Source of the DNA: Undaria pinnatifida
Taxonomy: Eukaryota > Sar > Phaeophyceae > Laminariales > Alariaceae
Direction: 5' to 3'
Length of the DNA stretch: 64,000 bases
Assembly (NCBI GenBank): GCA_012845835.1
Contig: JABAKD010000004.1
Location: 7,111,765 to 7,175,764, forward strand
Below the pieces are notes generated by a model. It saw only the letters and a program-made list of their open reading frames with translations, did no database searches and was not told the DNA's origin. How positions within the stretch are numbered: the first letter of the stretch is position 1; each line of letters begins with the position of its first letter. The translations under genes were made by a program, and so were the position numbers. Positions 19,251 to 27,959 of the stretch are shown here, piece after piece.

Positions 19251-20275
19251 AAGGGTCACCGCCTTCACTACTGGAAAACCTTTTTGGGGGACAAATTTAC
19301 TTGAAGTTTGTATAGGGAGGGATTTGGGGGCGCTACAGCCTTCACTGCTGGAAACCCTTTGGGGGGACAAATTTACTTGAAGTTAGTACAGGGAGGGATT
19401 TTGGGGCTCTAAAAGGGTCAACGCCTTCACTACTGAAAACCCTTTTGGGGGACAAATTTACCTCAAGTGTGTATAGGGAGGGATTTGGGGGCTCTACAGC
19501 CTTCACTACTGGAAACCCTTTGGGGGGACAAATTAACTTGAAGTTAGTACGGGGAGGGATTTTGGGGCTCTAAAGGGGTCAACGCCTTCACCACTGGAAA
19601 CCCTTTTTGGGAACAAATTTACTTGAAGTTAGTATAGGGAGGGATTTGGGGGCTCTACAGCCTTCACTACTGGAAACCCTCTTTGGGGGGGACAGATTTA
19701 CGGGAGCCCCTATTTGCAGGACGGGCCTGCAACGAATTCTTGCAGGACGTTTTAGCACACTTTTGTCCCAGGTACCTGCACAGACCCCACCCAACCCCAA
19801 CCCTAACCCTAACCCCAACCCCAACCCGACCCCTGACCGTTTGACCGGTACGTGGGGCTAAAAGTGCCCTCGCGCGGCTTCGCCGCGCGTTCGGCAGGCG
19901 TTCGCCAAAAAAAGAACGCGGGCAATAAAAAGCGGCAGGTGGCCAATCAGAGGCACGTCCTGCAAGAATTCGTTGCAGGCCCGTCCTGCAAATAGGGTTT
20001 CTCCAAATTTACTTGAAGTTCGTATGAGGAGGGATTTGGGGGCTCAGCAGCCTTCACTACTGGAAACCCTTTTGTTGGGACAAATTAACTTGAAGTTAGT
20101 ATTGGGAGGAACTTTGGGGCTCTATAGCCTTCACTGCTGGAAACCCTTTTCGGGGGACAAATTTACTTGACGTTAGTATTGGAAGGGATATGGGGGCTCT
20201 ATAGCCTTCACTACTGGAAACCCTTTTGGGGGGGGACAAATTTACTTGAATTTAACTAGTGTAGGGAGGAGCCCC
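19250..20275 (+). repeat. ~80-90-bp minisatellite, about nine units, interrupted by a hAT-like MITE
   Basis: The unit has CCTTCACTACTGGAAACCCT, a GGGGGACAAATTTACTTGAA block, GTTAGTATAGGGAGGGATTT and GGGGCTCTA. Single units of the same sequence occur at about 8118, 21577, 23600, 53350 and 63560, some inside MITE-A copies. Confidence 0.9.
19702..20004. mobile_element. hAT-like MITE with telomere-like core
   Basis: The ends form a ~43-bp perfect inverted repeat (CCCTATTTGCAGGACGGGCC inward on the left, its complement on the right). Flanks AGATTTAC (19694-19701) and AAATTTAC (20005-20012) look like an 8-bp target duplication within the minisatellite unit. The interior has a CCCTAACCCTAACCCC-type tract (about 19785-19840) and a CGCGCGGCTTCGCCGCGCG hairpin. 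The 8-bp duplication is typical of hAT transposons; no transposase is present. Confidence 0.85.
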
Positions 20276-20383
20276 GTCAGTTAGAAAAAATACTTCGTCA
20301 AAAAACGGTATACCTCTATAGACCTCTCTACGTATATAATAGCACGCGTCCTTGTTGCACCTAGCCATGGATGGATACATGCT

Positions 20384-20841
20384 ACGACGCGTGCTACGTA
20401 CGACATGGAGGTAGCACTTTTCGTCTGAAACGTTTTCTGAATGACGGGGCTCCTTAACCCCAAATCGTCGGAAGTTGTATTAAGGTATTAAGGTATTAAG
20501 ATATACCTCTTTCTGGCGAAAACGTTTTCTGAATCACGGGGCTCCTTAACCCAAAATCGTCGTAAATTGTAATAAGGTAATAAGGTATACCTCTTTCTGG
20601 CGAAAAAAAAATCTGAATGACGGGGCTCCTTAACCCAAAATCGTCGGAAATCGTCCATTTTTTTTTTTGCATGAATTATTGTTGCGTACCCCTAGGCCAT
20701 GTGACTTTTCATACGGGGTACGTAGCAATTCAATTTTTTTTTTCAAAATCGTTTTTTTTTTTTGAGCTCTAGGTCTTGAGCTCCCAAATTGGGGAGAACC
20801 ACAGAAAAAAAAAATGGTGCACCTCTTTCGTAGCACGCGTC
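20384..20841. mobile_element. MITE-A copy with internal tandem units
   Basis: It begins near GACGCGTGCTACG and ends CTTTCGTAGCACGCGTCC. The GGCGAAAACGTTTTCTGAAT...CCTTAACCC-AAATCGTCG segment is repeated three times near the left end. A right-end fragment of another copy precedes it (about 20270-20350). Confidence 0.8.
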
Positions 20842-20999
20842 CTACACCGTAGAGAGAGGTAGTGCACGTGTACCTTTTTCTGTTTCTTTTTCCGGGGCTC
20901 CTCCTTCCTCCGCTGCATCTCACCCAGAAAATGTTTTAGCCAGGCAGGGGCTAGCTACCCCACTAGCGAGGCACGCGCGTCGTCTGATGCGAAATGTTT

Positions 21000-21732
21000 C
21001 GCCTCGCCACTACTACAGAGGTATTAAGGTATACCGTTTTTTGGCAAAAATGGTTCTGAATGACCGGGCTCCTTAACCCCAAACCGTCGGAAATTGACCA
21101 ATTTTTTTTCATGTGTGCCTAGGCCATGATAGAGGTGTTAAGGTATACCGTTTTTCGGCTGAAACGTTTTCTGAAAGACGGGGCTCCTTAACCCCAAATC
21201 GTCGTAAAATGTGTTAAGGTATTAAGATATACCTCTTTCTGGCGAAGAAAAATTCTGAATGACGGGGCTCCTTAACCAAAAAAATCGTCGGAAGTTGTAT
21301 TAATGTATTAAGGACCTCTTTCTGGCGAAAAAGTTTTCTGAATGTTGGGGCTCCTTAACCCCAATTCGTCGTAAATTGTATTAAGGTATTAAGGTATGCC
21401 TTTTTCTGGCGAAAACGTTTTCTGAATGACGGGGCTCCTTGGCCCAAAAATTCGTCGTAAATTGACCTTTTTTTTGTTTTTTGCGTGATTGTCGTCTTGT
21501 ACCTAGACCATGTTGGGATTTTCGTCTTCCGGTACTGTTGCAGTTTTATTTTTCTCCAAATCAGTTTTTGGGATAGGTCTTGACGCCTTTAGAACTGGAC
21601 ACCCTTTGGAGGACAATTTTACTTGAAGTTAGTGTAGGGAAAAGGGTTTTCGGGCTCTAAAGGGGTTAAGCTCCTAAATTGAAGAACCTCAGAAAAAAAC
21701 TGGTACATCTCTGTCGTAGCACCCGTCTCACG
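21000..21732. mobile_element. MITE-A copy or copies with about five internal tandem units
   Basis: The left end is degenerate (ACTACAGAGGTATTAAGGTA); the right end is CTCTGTCGTAGCACCCGTC. The subterminal unit recurs near 21053, 21172, 21254, 21341 and 21425. A single unit of the 19.3-kb minisatellite lies at 21577-21665. Confidence 0.75.
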
Positions 21733-22320
21733 GCAGGCACACCAAGGCGACGCGACGGGCGTCATTGTGCTGGCGCCCGCGCGAGGGGCTCTATCATTGC
21801 CGTCGTACATCTGTGCAGCCGTATCATACTACCTAAAGTTTTTTTTGGTGTATAAGCGAATGACACATGCCGTAGAGGTGCACTGTTTTGTGATTTTGTG
21901 AAATGCTTCTAACAACGTTTCAGCTGTGAGTTCGACGAATTTAGGGTTGACATAATCATCTTTGCAAACTCCTACTAGTTACGTCGTCGGTCGCCCGTAT
22001 TTAGTATCGAGTTTTCATGAGTTAGAACCTAATATTGAGATCACATACTGCATTTAAATCATGCATGGCCAAGTGTTGTACGTCGATCGTCTGTATATCT
22101 AGAAATAACTATTATTTGTTCATTGGAGAGGGTTATACCGCGTGCCTCGAAGAGGTGAAAACTAATTAATGTCTTGAATTAGTGTGAATTAATTAAAATA
22201 TACCTCATATATAAGGAAGGAGTTATCTACACCTTTGCCCAAAAAAACGATTTTCAGTAAAGCTTAAAGAGAAAGAAGGGCAACCTGGTATGAACAAACC
22301 AGCGGCCCAGGTATCATATT
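21733..22320. other. intergenic, no feature recognised
   Basis: AT-richer sequence with no long repeat, no convincing ORF and no RNA gene visible. Confidence 0.5.
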
Positions 22321-22664
22321 GCCGGTCGCCCCGGTGGCGTATCAGGTAATCCTCTAGCCTGGCATAGGTCAGTCTCGTGAGTTCAAGCCCCGCCGAGTGC
22401 ATACTCGGATGAATTCGTTAGGACTTTTTCTTGTGCACAAATTGACTTGCGGAAAACGCGAGAGCGTGAGTTAGCAACACTCGATGAAAAATCGACGAGC
22501 AGTGGGATTGCTGAGCCCTCGTATGCGCGATAAAAAATTGAAAGGCAAGAACCGGGGGGGAAGAAGGGACGACACCTCCTGTGACCACACTGCTTGTTCA
22601 GAGGACTGGAAAAAAAAGTAGCAGAGCTTGTGAAAAAAAGAAGAAAAAAAAAAACACACACACA
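22321..22664 (+). mobile_element. tRNA-derived SINE (SINE-1), copy 1
   Basis: The head has an A-box-like TGGCGTATCAGG (22335-22346) and a B-box-like GAGTTCAAGCC (22379-22389), as in RNA polymerase III tRNA promoters. The body is unrelated to tRNA (landmarks GAGAGCGTGAGTTAGCAACA and TCGATGAAAAATCGACGAGC, a hairpin). The tail is A-rich then CA-rich. It abuts a MITE-B copy. Copy 2 is at 43748-44388. Confidence 0.8.
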
Positions 22665-23526
22665 GTTGTCCCATGGTAGGAGTTTCACTTTTTTTTGGCC
22701 GAGGCGTTTCTGACCGGTTGGTCTCCCTGAAGTGTGCAACTACCGGTTTTAGTATTATCATTACTACGATAGAGCATGTTTTGTTTTAGGGCGCAATTAA
22801 TCGCGCAGCATGTAAATGTTGGTCGGGATCTTGCGCGAACGTGTGCAAGCTTCGAAGTCTTGTCTCCTGTTCCGGGGGCGAGAGCTCACCCTTGATATCC
22901 TCGTGTTGTTGGGAGCTAAGAAACTTTTCAGAATCTGCTGCACCTTGAGATCCTTGTGCTAGGAGCTCAGAAACTTCTCAGAATCTGCTGCGCACCTCGA
23001 GCTACTCATGTTGGGAGCTCAGATACTTCTCAGAATCTGCTGCGCACCGTGAGCCCCTCATGTGGGGAGCTCAGAAACTTCTCAGAATCTGCTGCGCACC
23101 TCGAGCTCCTCATGTTGGGAGCTCAGATACTTCTCAGAATCTGCTGCGCACCGTGAGCCCCTCATGTGGGGAGCTCAGAAACTTCTCAGAATCTGCTGCG
23201 CACCTCGAGCTCCTCATGTGGGGAGCCCAGAAACTTCTCAGAATCTGCTGCGCACCTTGAGCCCCTCATGTTGGCAGCTGAGAAACTTCTCAGAATCTGC
23301 TGCGCACCTTGAGATCCTCGTGTTAGAAAAATTCTTGGAACCTGCTGCGCACCTTGAGCTCCTCATGTTGGGAACTAAGAAACTTCCTATAATCTGCTGC
23401 GCACATTGAACTTCTCATGTTGGGAGCTAAGAAACTTCCTAGAATCTGCTGCGCACATTGAGCTTCTCGTGTTGGGAGCTAAGAAACTTCTCAGAATCTG
23501 CTGCAGCACCCCTACCGCGGGATGAC
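22665..23526. mobile_element. MITE-B copy expanded by a 52-bp tandem array
   Basis: It starts GTTGTCCCATGGTAGGAG and ends CCTACCGCGGGATGACG. The interior keeps ACCGGTTGGTCTCCCTGAAG, GTTGGTCGGG and CTTCGAAG. The terminal segment is repeated from about 22905 to 23505. Confidence 0.8.
22905..23505 (+). repeat. 52-bp minisatellite, about 12 copies
   Basis: The unit carries GGGAGCTCAGAAACTTCTCA, GAATCTGCTGCGCACC and GAGCTCCTCATGTTG. It is homologous to the 61-bp array unit but with a shorter period and different internal changes. Confidence 0.92.
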
Positions 23527-24180
23527 GAAAAAAAAAAAAAAGAGTAGCAAAACCAGAAATGGCACTCCAATGATCATTCCTACTCGATTATTCGGTTAAT
23601 GCCTTCACTACAACTGGAACCCCTTTTAGGGAAAAAAGTACTTGAGTTGAGTGTAGGGTCCCCCGAGAATTTGGGGGCTCTAAAGGAGCCTCTCGCTCGT
23701 CGTTCCGAACACAGGTTTGGCCTAAAAATTACTTCCTCCACCTGTCGTGGCGTTTTACCAGGACGCACTGGGTCTGGTGTGGGGTTCGCCGCTTTCAGCA
23801 GAATTTTTAAACTTATAAAAATAAAACGTAGAAAGGGTAGGGTTCGCCGCGGCTGAACATCACATGTATAAAAAGAAGAAAAAAAAACACACACACACAC
23901 ACAGTAGTAGCTTCGGAGTTTTTTTTCCCGCTAAAAATGGAATAGGTGCGGTCCCTCTCTCGCAGTTTCTCTCTGTATATATATATCTCTCTCTCGTGTA
24001 CACGTACGCCCGCACGTTGCATTTGCCGTGTACAAAAAGGCCCGATGAAAACTAAGGAACTCAAGACGTAACAACACGGCGTAGAGGGTTTCATCACACC
24101 TGAATTTCGTGAAGGACGCTCTCTTCACTTTTCGAAGGAGCTACGCAAACGTAGCTTAGCGGACCAGGCTCCAAGAAAAG
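23527..24180. other. intergenic with one minisatellite-type unit and a CA tail
   Basis: A single unit of the 19.3-kb repeat lies at about 23600-23690. An A-rich/CA microsatellite (about 23868-23902) resembles the tail of SINE-1 copy 1. No gene seen. Confidence 0.5.
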
Positions 24181-24187
24181 ACGCGGG

Positions 24188-24545
24188 CTACGATAGAGGT
24201 GCACCCCTTTTTTTTTCAACACTACTCCTACTCAATTTGGGAGCTCAAGACCTCCGCCACCAAAAACTGATTGCAGGGGAGCAATAAACCTGCTTTATCG
24301 CGGATGAAAAATTCCATGTGACTACTACGGAGGACGATAGTAAACAGGACCGAATATCGTTGGTAAAAATAGATGAACATATAGATTTTTGTGTCCACCG
24401 TAGGTCCTATTTACTAGGGTCCCCCGTAATAGGTTCGCAACGAGAATCGTGCAAACAAAAATGACCTATGTATGTTTTGTTTTTTTGTGCCGACAATCTT
24501 GGGTTAATTAAGGAGCCCCGTCATTCAGATAACAGTTTCAGACGA
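24188..24545. mobile_element. MITE-A copy interrupted by MITE-C
   Basis: The left end is GACGCGGGCTACGATAGAGG. The interior follows MITE-A until about 24324, is interrupted by MITE-C, then resumes with GGTTCGCAACGAGAATCGTG and AAGGAGCCCCGTCATTCAGA. The right terminal repeat is lost or replaced by palindrome-repeat DNA. Confidence 0.8.
24325..24429. mobile_element. MITE-C copy nested in MITE-A
   Basis: It is 105 bp, in reverse orientation relative to the copy at 10696. TA is present on both sides (24323-24324, 24430-24431). Removing it restores the MITE-A CCTAGG-type junction. Confidence 0.88.
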
Positions 24546-24581
24546 AAAGTGGGCTTTATTTGCGGTGGCCCGGGGTCGCTC

Positions 24582-24605
24582 GGGGTCACTCGCGCGAGTG
24601 ACCCC
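24582..24605. repeat. 24-bp perfect palindrome
   Basis: Centred on CACTCGCGCGAGTG with GGGGT/ACCCC arms, then a long C run. Imperfect copies at 6763, 16729, 16968 and about 36590. Confidence 0.9.
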
Positions 24606-24686
24606 CCCCCCCCCCCCCCTATTCCTTGGCGGTCTTGCGCTTACGTGCGGTTAAAACTCGTGACGATGTTTTTTTTTTTTGGTTAA

Positions 24687-24990
24687 GACGCGTGCTACGA
24701 CAGAGGCAGCACCTCTCGCCTGAAATGGTTTTCTGAATGACGCTGCTCAAACTTAGCCCACAATGGTCGGAAGCTATTATGGGGGCCATTTTTTTTCCTG
24801 CATGATTATCGTCGTGCGTAGCTAGGCCAATAGGATTTTCCATTATCCCCGGGGTACCTAGCGGTTTTATGTTATTTTTTTTCCAAATCAGTTTTTTTTT
24901 TGTGGAGATGTCTTAAGAAGCTCCCAAACCGAGGAATTCTCAGAAAAAAAAAAAAAGTGGTGAGCACAAACCTCTATCGCAGCACGCGTC
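24687..24990. mobile_element. MITE-A copy
   Basis: Both ends are clear: GACGCGTGCTACGACAGAGG and CCTCTATCGCAGCACGCGTC. About 304 bp; non-coding. Confidence 0.9.
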
Positions 24991-24994
24991 GCAA

Positions 24995-25585
24995 TCGGAA
25001 ATTGCAAAGTTACACGCTGCGCGCCAAAACAATCGCCTGAAAATAGGCTTTCCGTGAGGCAGATTAGAGTCGCTCTTGGGAAGTGGCTCTCCGCGCAAAT
25101 TATGGAATCGTTCAGTCACGCCGCCGCGCCAATACAATCCCCCCCCCGATAATATTTTTTTTCCCGTGGGGGAGAGAGAGTCCGCGAATGAGAGAGTGGC
25201 TCCGCAATGGTGTCGTAAGTCACGAAGCTGGGCGCCAACACTGATCACACCTGAAATATAAGTGCTTCTCCCGTGAGGGAGGTCAATCGGAAATCGTAAG
25301 TTACACGCTGCGCGGCAAAACAATCACCTGAAAAATAGTTGTTTTTTTTTGTGTGAGGTAGATTATTAGAGACACTCGTGGGGGAGCGGCTCCGGGCAAT
25401 GGAATTGTCAAGTTACGCCTCCCGCGCCAAAAACAATCCTTTCCCTCCCGAAAACAAACATGTTGTCCGTGAGGGAGAGAGAGTCGCGAGCGTTAGGAGT
25501 AGCCCCGCAAGGGTGTTGGAAGTTACCAAGCTGCGCCCCAACGCAACCCCCTTTGAAAACATCAAAATGTTTTCAAAGGGGGCAG
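24995..25585 (+). repeat. degenerate ~100-110-bp tandem repeat
   Basis: Five to six units share AAGTTACACGCTGCGCGCCA-type, AACAATCGCCTGAAAATA-type and CCGTGAGGGAGAGAGAGTCG-type segments. It lies between two MITE-A copies. Confidence 0.7.
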
Positions 25586-25590
25586 AGGGA

Positions 25591-25924
25591 GACGCGTGCT
25601 ACGATAGAGGTGCTCGAAGCACCTTTTTTTTTGTTTGCTTTGGAATAGTTTCTGAATGTGACGGCGCTCCTAAATCCCAAAAATCGTCTGAAACACGCCG
25701 TTTTTTTTTGTTTTTTTTGTTTGTTTTTTTTGCATCATCATTCTCGTCACGTACCCTACCTAGGCCCCATCTTGGGGTTTTTTTTTTCATCCGAGGTGTA
25801 GCAGCAGTTTTATTGTTCCCCCAAAATCAGTTTTTTGGGGGAGGTCTTAAGCTCCCATACCATCTTAAGGAGTAGTTTGTTAGAAAAAAAAGTTGTGCAC
25901 ACCTCTATCATCGTAGAACGCGTC
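25591..25924. mobile_element. MITE-A copy
   Basis: Ends GACGCGTGCTACGATAGAGG and CCTCTATCATCGTAGAACGC; 334 bp. Confidence 0.9.
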
Positions 25925-25999
25925 TCTTTGAAGCTCCCAAGTTGAGGAAGCTTTTTACAGAAAAAAAGAAACGGCGCACCTCTCCATCGTGAAAGATGG

Positions 26000-26460
26000 G
26001 GGTGTCAACCCCTGCACATTAATCAATGGAGTGGAAACCCGTTGTGACTTCACACGCGCAGGTTCGTGTCCAGCCGACGACGCCATTTGTTAAGGAATCG
26101 GTGGGGTTTTTAGTCCGTTCGACCACTGGCGAAACGTTAACCACTTGCTTGCCCAAATTAAGCCTTCCCCCCCCCCGCTGCAACGGCGGGATAGCAGGTC
26201 GGCCGGATATACGGGCGGACCTGTCAGTATCCAAGCGGTTTCGCTTCCTGGGGATACCGGGGAGAGTATTTTCCAAGTTCGACATGGGGAAAATCGTAAA
26301 AGTTTATTATTGTGGATTGTGGGATTCGAACCCACGACCCCAAAACCCATGGTCTGTCGACGACGCCATTTGCTAAGGAATTAGCGGGGCGGTATTAGTC
26401 CGTTTGACCGCTTGCAAAAGGTTGACCAATTGCTTACCCAAACTAAGCACTATAGCAGCT
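26000..26460 (-). mobile_element. second tRNA-like repeat family (SINE-2), about 1.3 units
   Basis: Read on the minus strand, 26311-26345 contains a perfect T-arm (GTGGG TTCGAAT CCCAC), a canonical B box. An A-box-like TTAGCAAATGGC lies about 40 nt upstream. The sequence from GACGACGCCATTTG at about 26077 recurs at about 26358, a ~281-bp period. Another copy is at 40640-40955 with continuation at 41734-41860. No complete cloverleaf with a paired acceptor stem was found, so this is not called a tRNA gene. Confidence 0.6.
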
Positions 26461-26705
26461 ATCGTCGTAGGATGGGTCGGGCTCGAAACGACAATCAACC
26501 GTTCACCCCCCACCCTCCACGCTTGCGGTGATTATACGCATTTTCAACCAGTTGACATTGTCGCGTTTTTCAACCATTTCACCCCAGTGGGGCAGATATC
26601 GGTATATTTCGTATGGGATAAGGTTAGGGTTGGGGTTGGAGATAGGGTTGGTTTCATCCATGGTGTGCTAAACACAGTAACGTAGGACACCCCCACGCTT
26701 GAAGA

Positions 26706-27036
26706 AACGACGCATGCTTTCGATAGCACGTGTCACGTTTCGCCTGGAATGATTTCTGAACGACACGGGGCTCCTTACCCCCATAAAATCGTCGGAAAAA
26801 AAAAACGCCATTTTTTTTCTTGTCATGATGCATGTGCTCGTTGTGTACCCCTGAGGCGCGATGTGTTCTGCTCATCCGGGGGGATGTGTTGGTTTTGTTT
26901 ATTTCGGTCCAGAACTCGGAAAAACGACCGGAGTCATCCATCTCCCATCTCCCAAAACTTTTCCTAGTCTTATTCCAAGTGTTTTGTCGCCAAATTTTTG
27001 GATAGTGCAGTGCTAAAAGTGCTACCTCCATCGTAG
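26706..27036. mobile_element. MITE-A copy, degenerate ends
   Basis: It starts CGACGCATGCTTTCGATAG and ends CTACCTCCATCGTAGC; interior landmarks AAATCGTCGGAA and CGTTGTGTACC are present. Confidence 0.75.
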
Positions 27037-27059
27037 CAAAACAGCAGGGTGGGCTAATG

Positions 27060-27315
27060 GCGCATACTACGATTAGAGGTATACCTCTTTCTGGCGAAAA
27101 TGTTCTTCTCCTTGACCCAAAATTGTCGGAAATCGGCCAAATTGTTTTTTTGCAGTGATCATTGTTGCGCGTGTACCTAGGCCATGTGACTTTTCATACG
27201 GTTCTAGCAGTTCTATTTTTCTCCGAGAATCGGTTTTTTGGAGCTCTTGGTCTTAAGCTTCCCAAGTTGAGGAACCACAGAAAAAAAGTGGTGCACCTCT
27301 ATCGTAGCCCGCGTC
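27060..27315. mobile_element. MITE-A copy
   Basis: Left end GCGCATACTACGATTAGAGG, right end CCTCTATCGTAGCCCGCGTC. It sits directly after another copy. Confidence 0.85.
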
Positions 27316-27399
27316 GGCACTGGTATGCAGGGAACAGACCCTCCTCCCCTCGACCCCCAAGGGTACCAGAGGGTTTCACGGATAGAGGTATCTGTAGCG

Positions 27400-27600
27400 G
27401 GACGGTCAGCGTCAGGGTGACCCGACCCAACCCGACCCGTGAGCCTTGAAGACCTCCTGTCCCGTGGCTATTGCGACCCGTGAGATATCGAATGCGTCCT
27501 GACCCGACCCGACCGGACTCAACCCGCGAGGTGTGTTTTTTGGAAAGCTGTTGAACCGACCCGCCGGTCGGGTGACGGGCCGAGCAAAACGCCTCCATGT
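27400..27600. repeat. GACCCGACCC-rich degenerate tract
   Basis: Repeated ACCCGACCC/CCGACCCG motifs; the nearest MITE-A copies lie on both sides. Non-coding appearance. Confidence 0.6.
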
Positions 27601-27657
27601 GTCATGCTCGCGCCAACCGCTGCCGTGTTGACAAGCGGCGGCCTAGGAGACAACGCG

Positions 27658-27936
27658 GACGCATGCTACGATAGGAGGTATACCTTTTTTTGGCGAAATC
27701 GTTTTCTGAATGACGGGGCTCCTTAACCCAAAATCGTCGGAAACAGGCGATATTGTTTTGCACGATTTTCTCGTCGTCTACCTCTACAGGCCATGGGATT
27801 TTTCATCCGGTAATAAATAGCAGCGCTTTTTTTTTTCTGAAAATCAGTTTTTCGGAAAGAGGCCAAGATTAAGCTCCCAAATCTGGAGGAAACACCTCAG
27901 AAAAAAAAGTGGTGAGCCTCTATCGTAGCGCGCTTC
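27658..27936. mobile_element. MITE-A copy
   Basis: Ends GACGCATGCTACGATAGGAG and CCTCTATCGTAGCGCGC; 279 bp with the full set of interior landmarks. Confidence 0.9.
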
Positions 27937-27959
27937 CGCGTTGTAAGCACTACTACTAC

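Noticed and set aside
26311..26410. Functional tRNA gene on the minus strand
   Set aside because: T-arm is perfect, but no 5' acceptor strand pairs with the 3' side and the anticodon stem is weak; the sequence recurs as a repeat.
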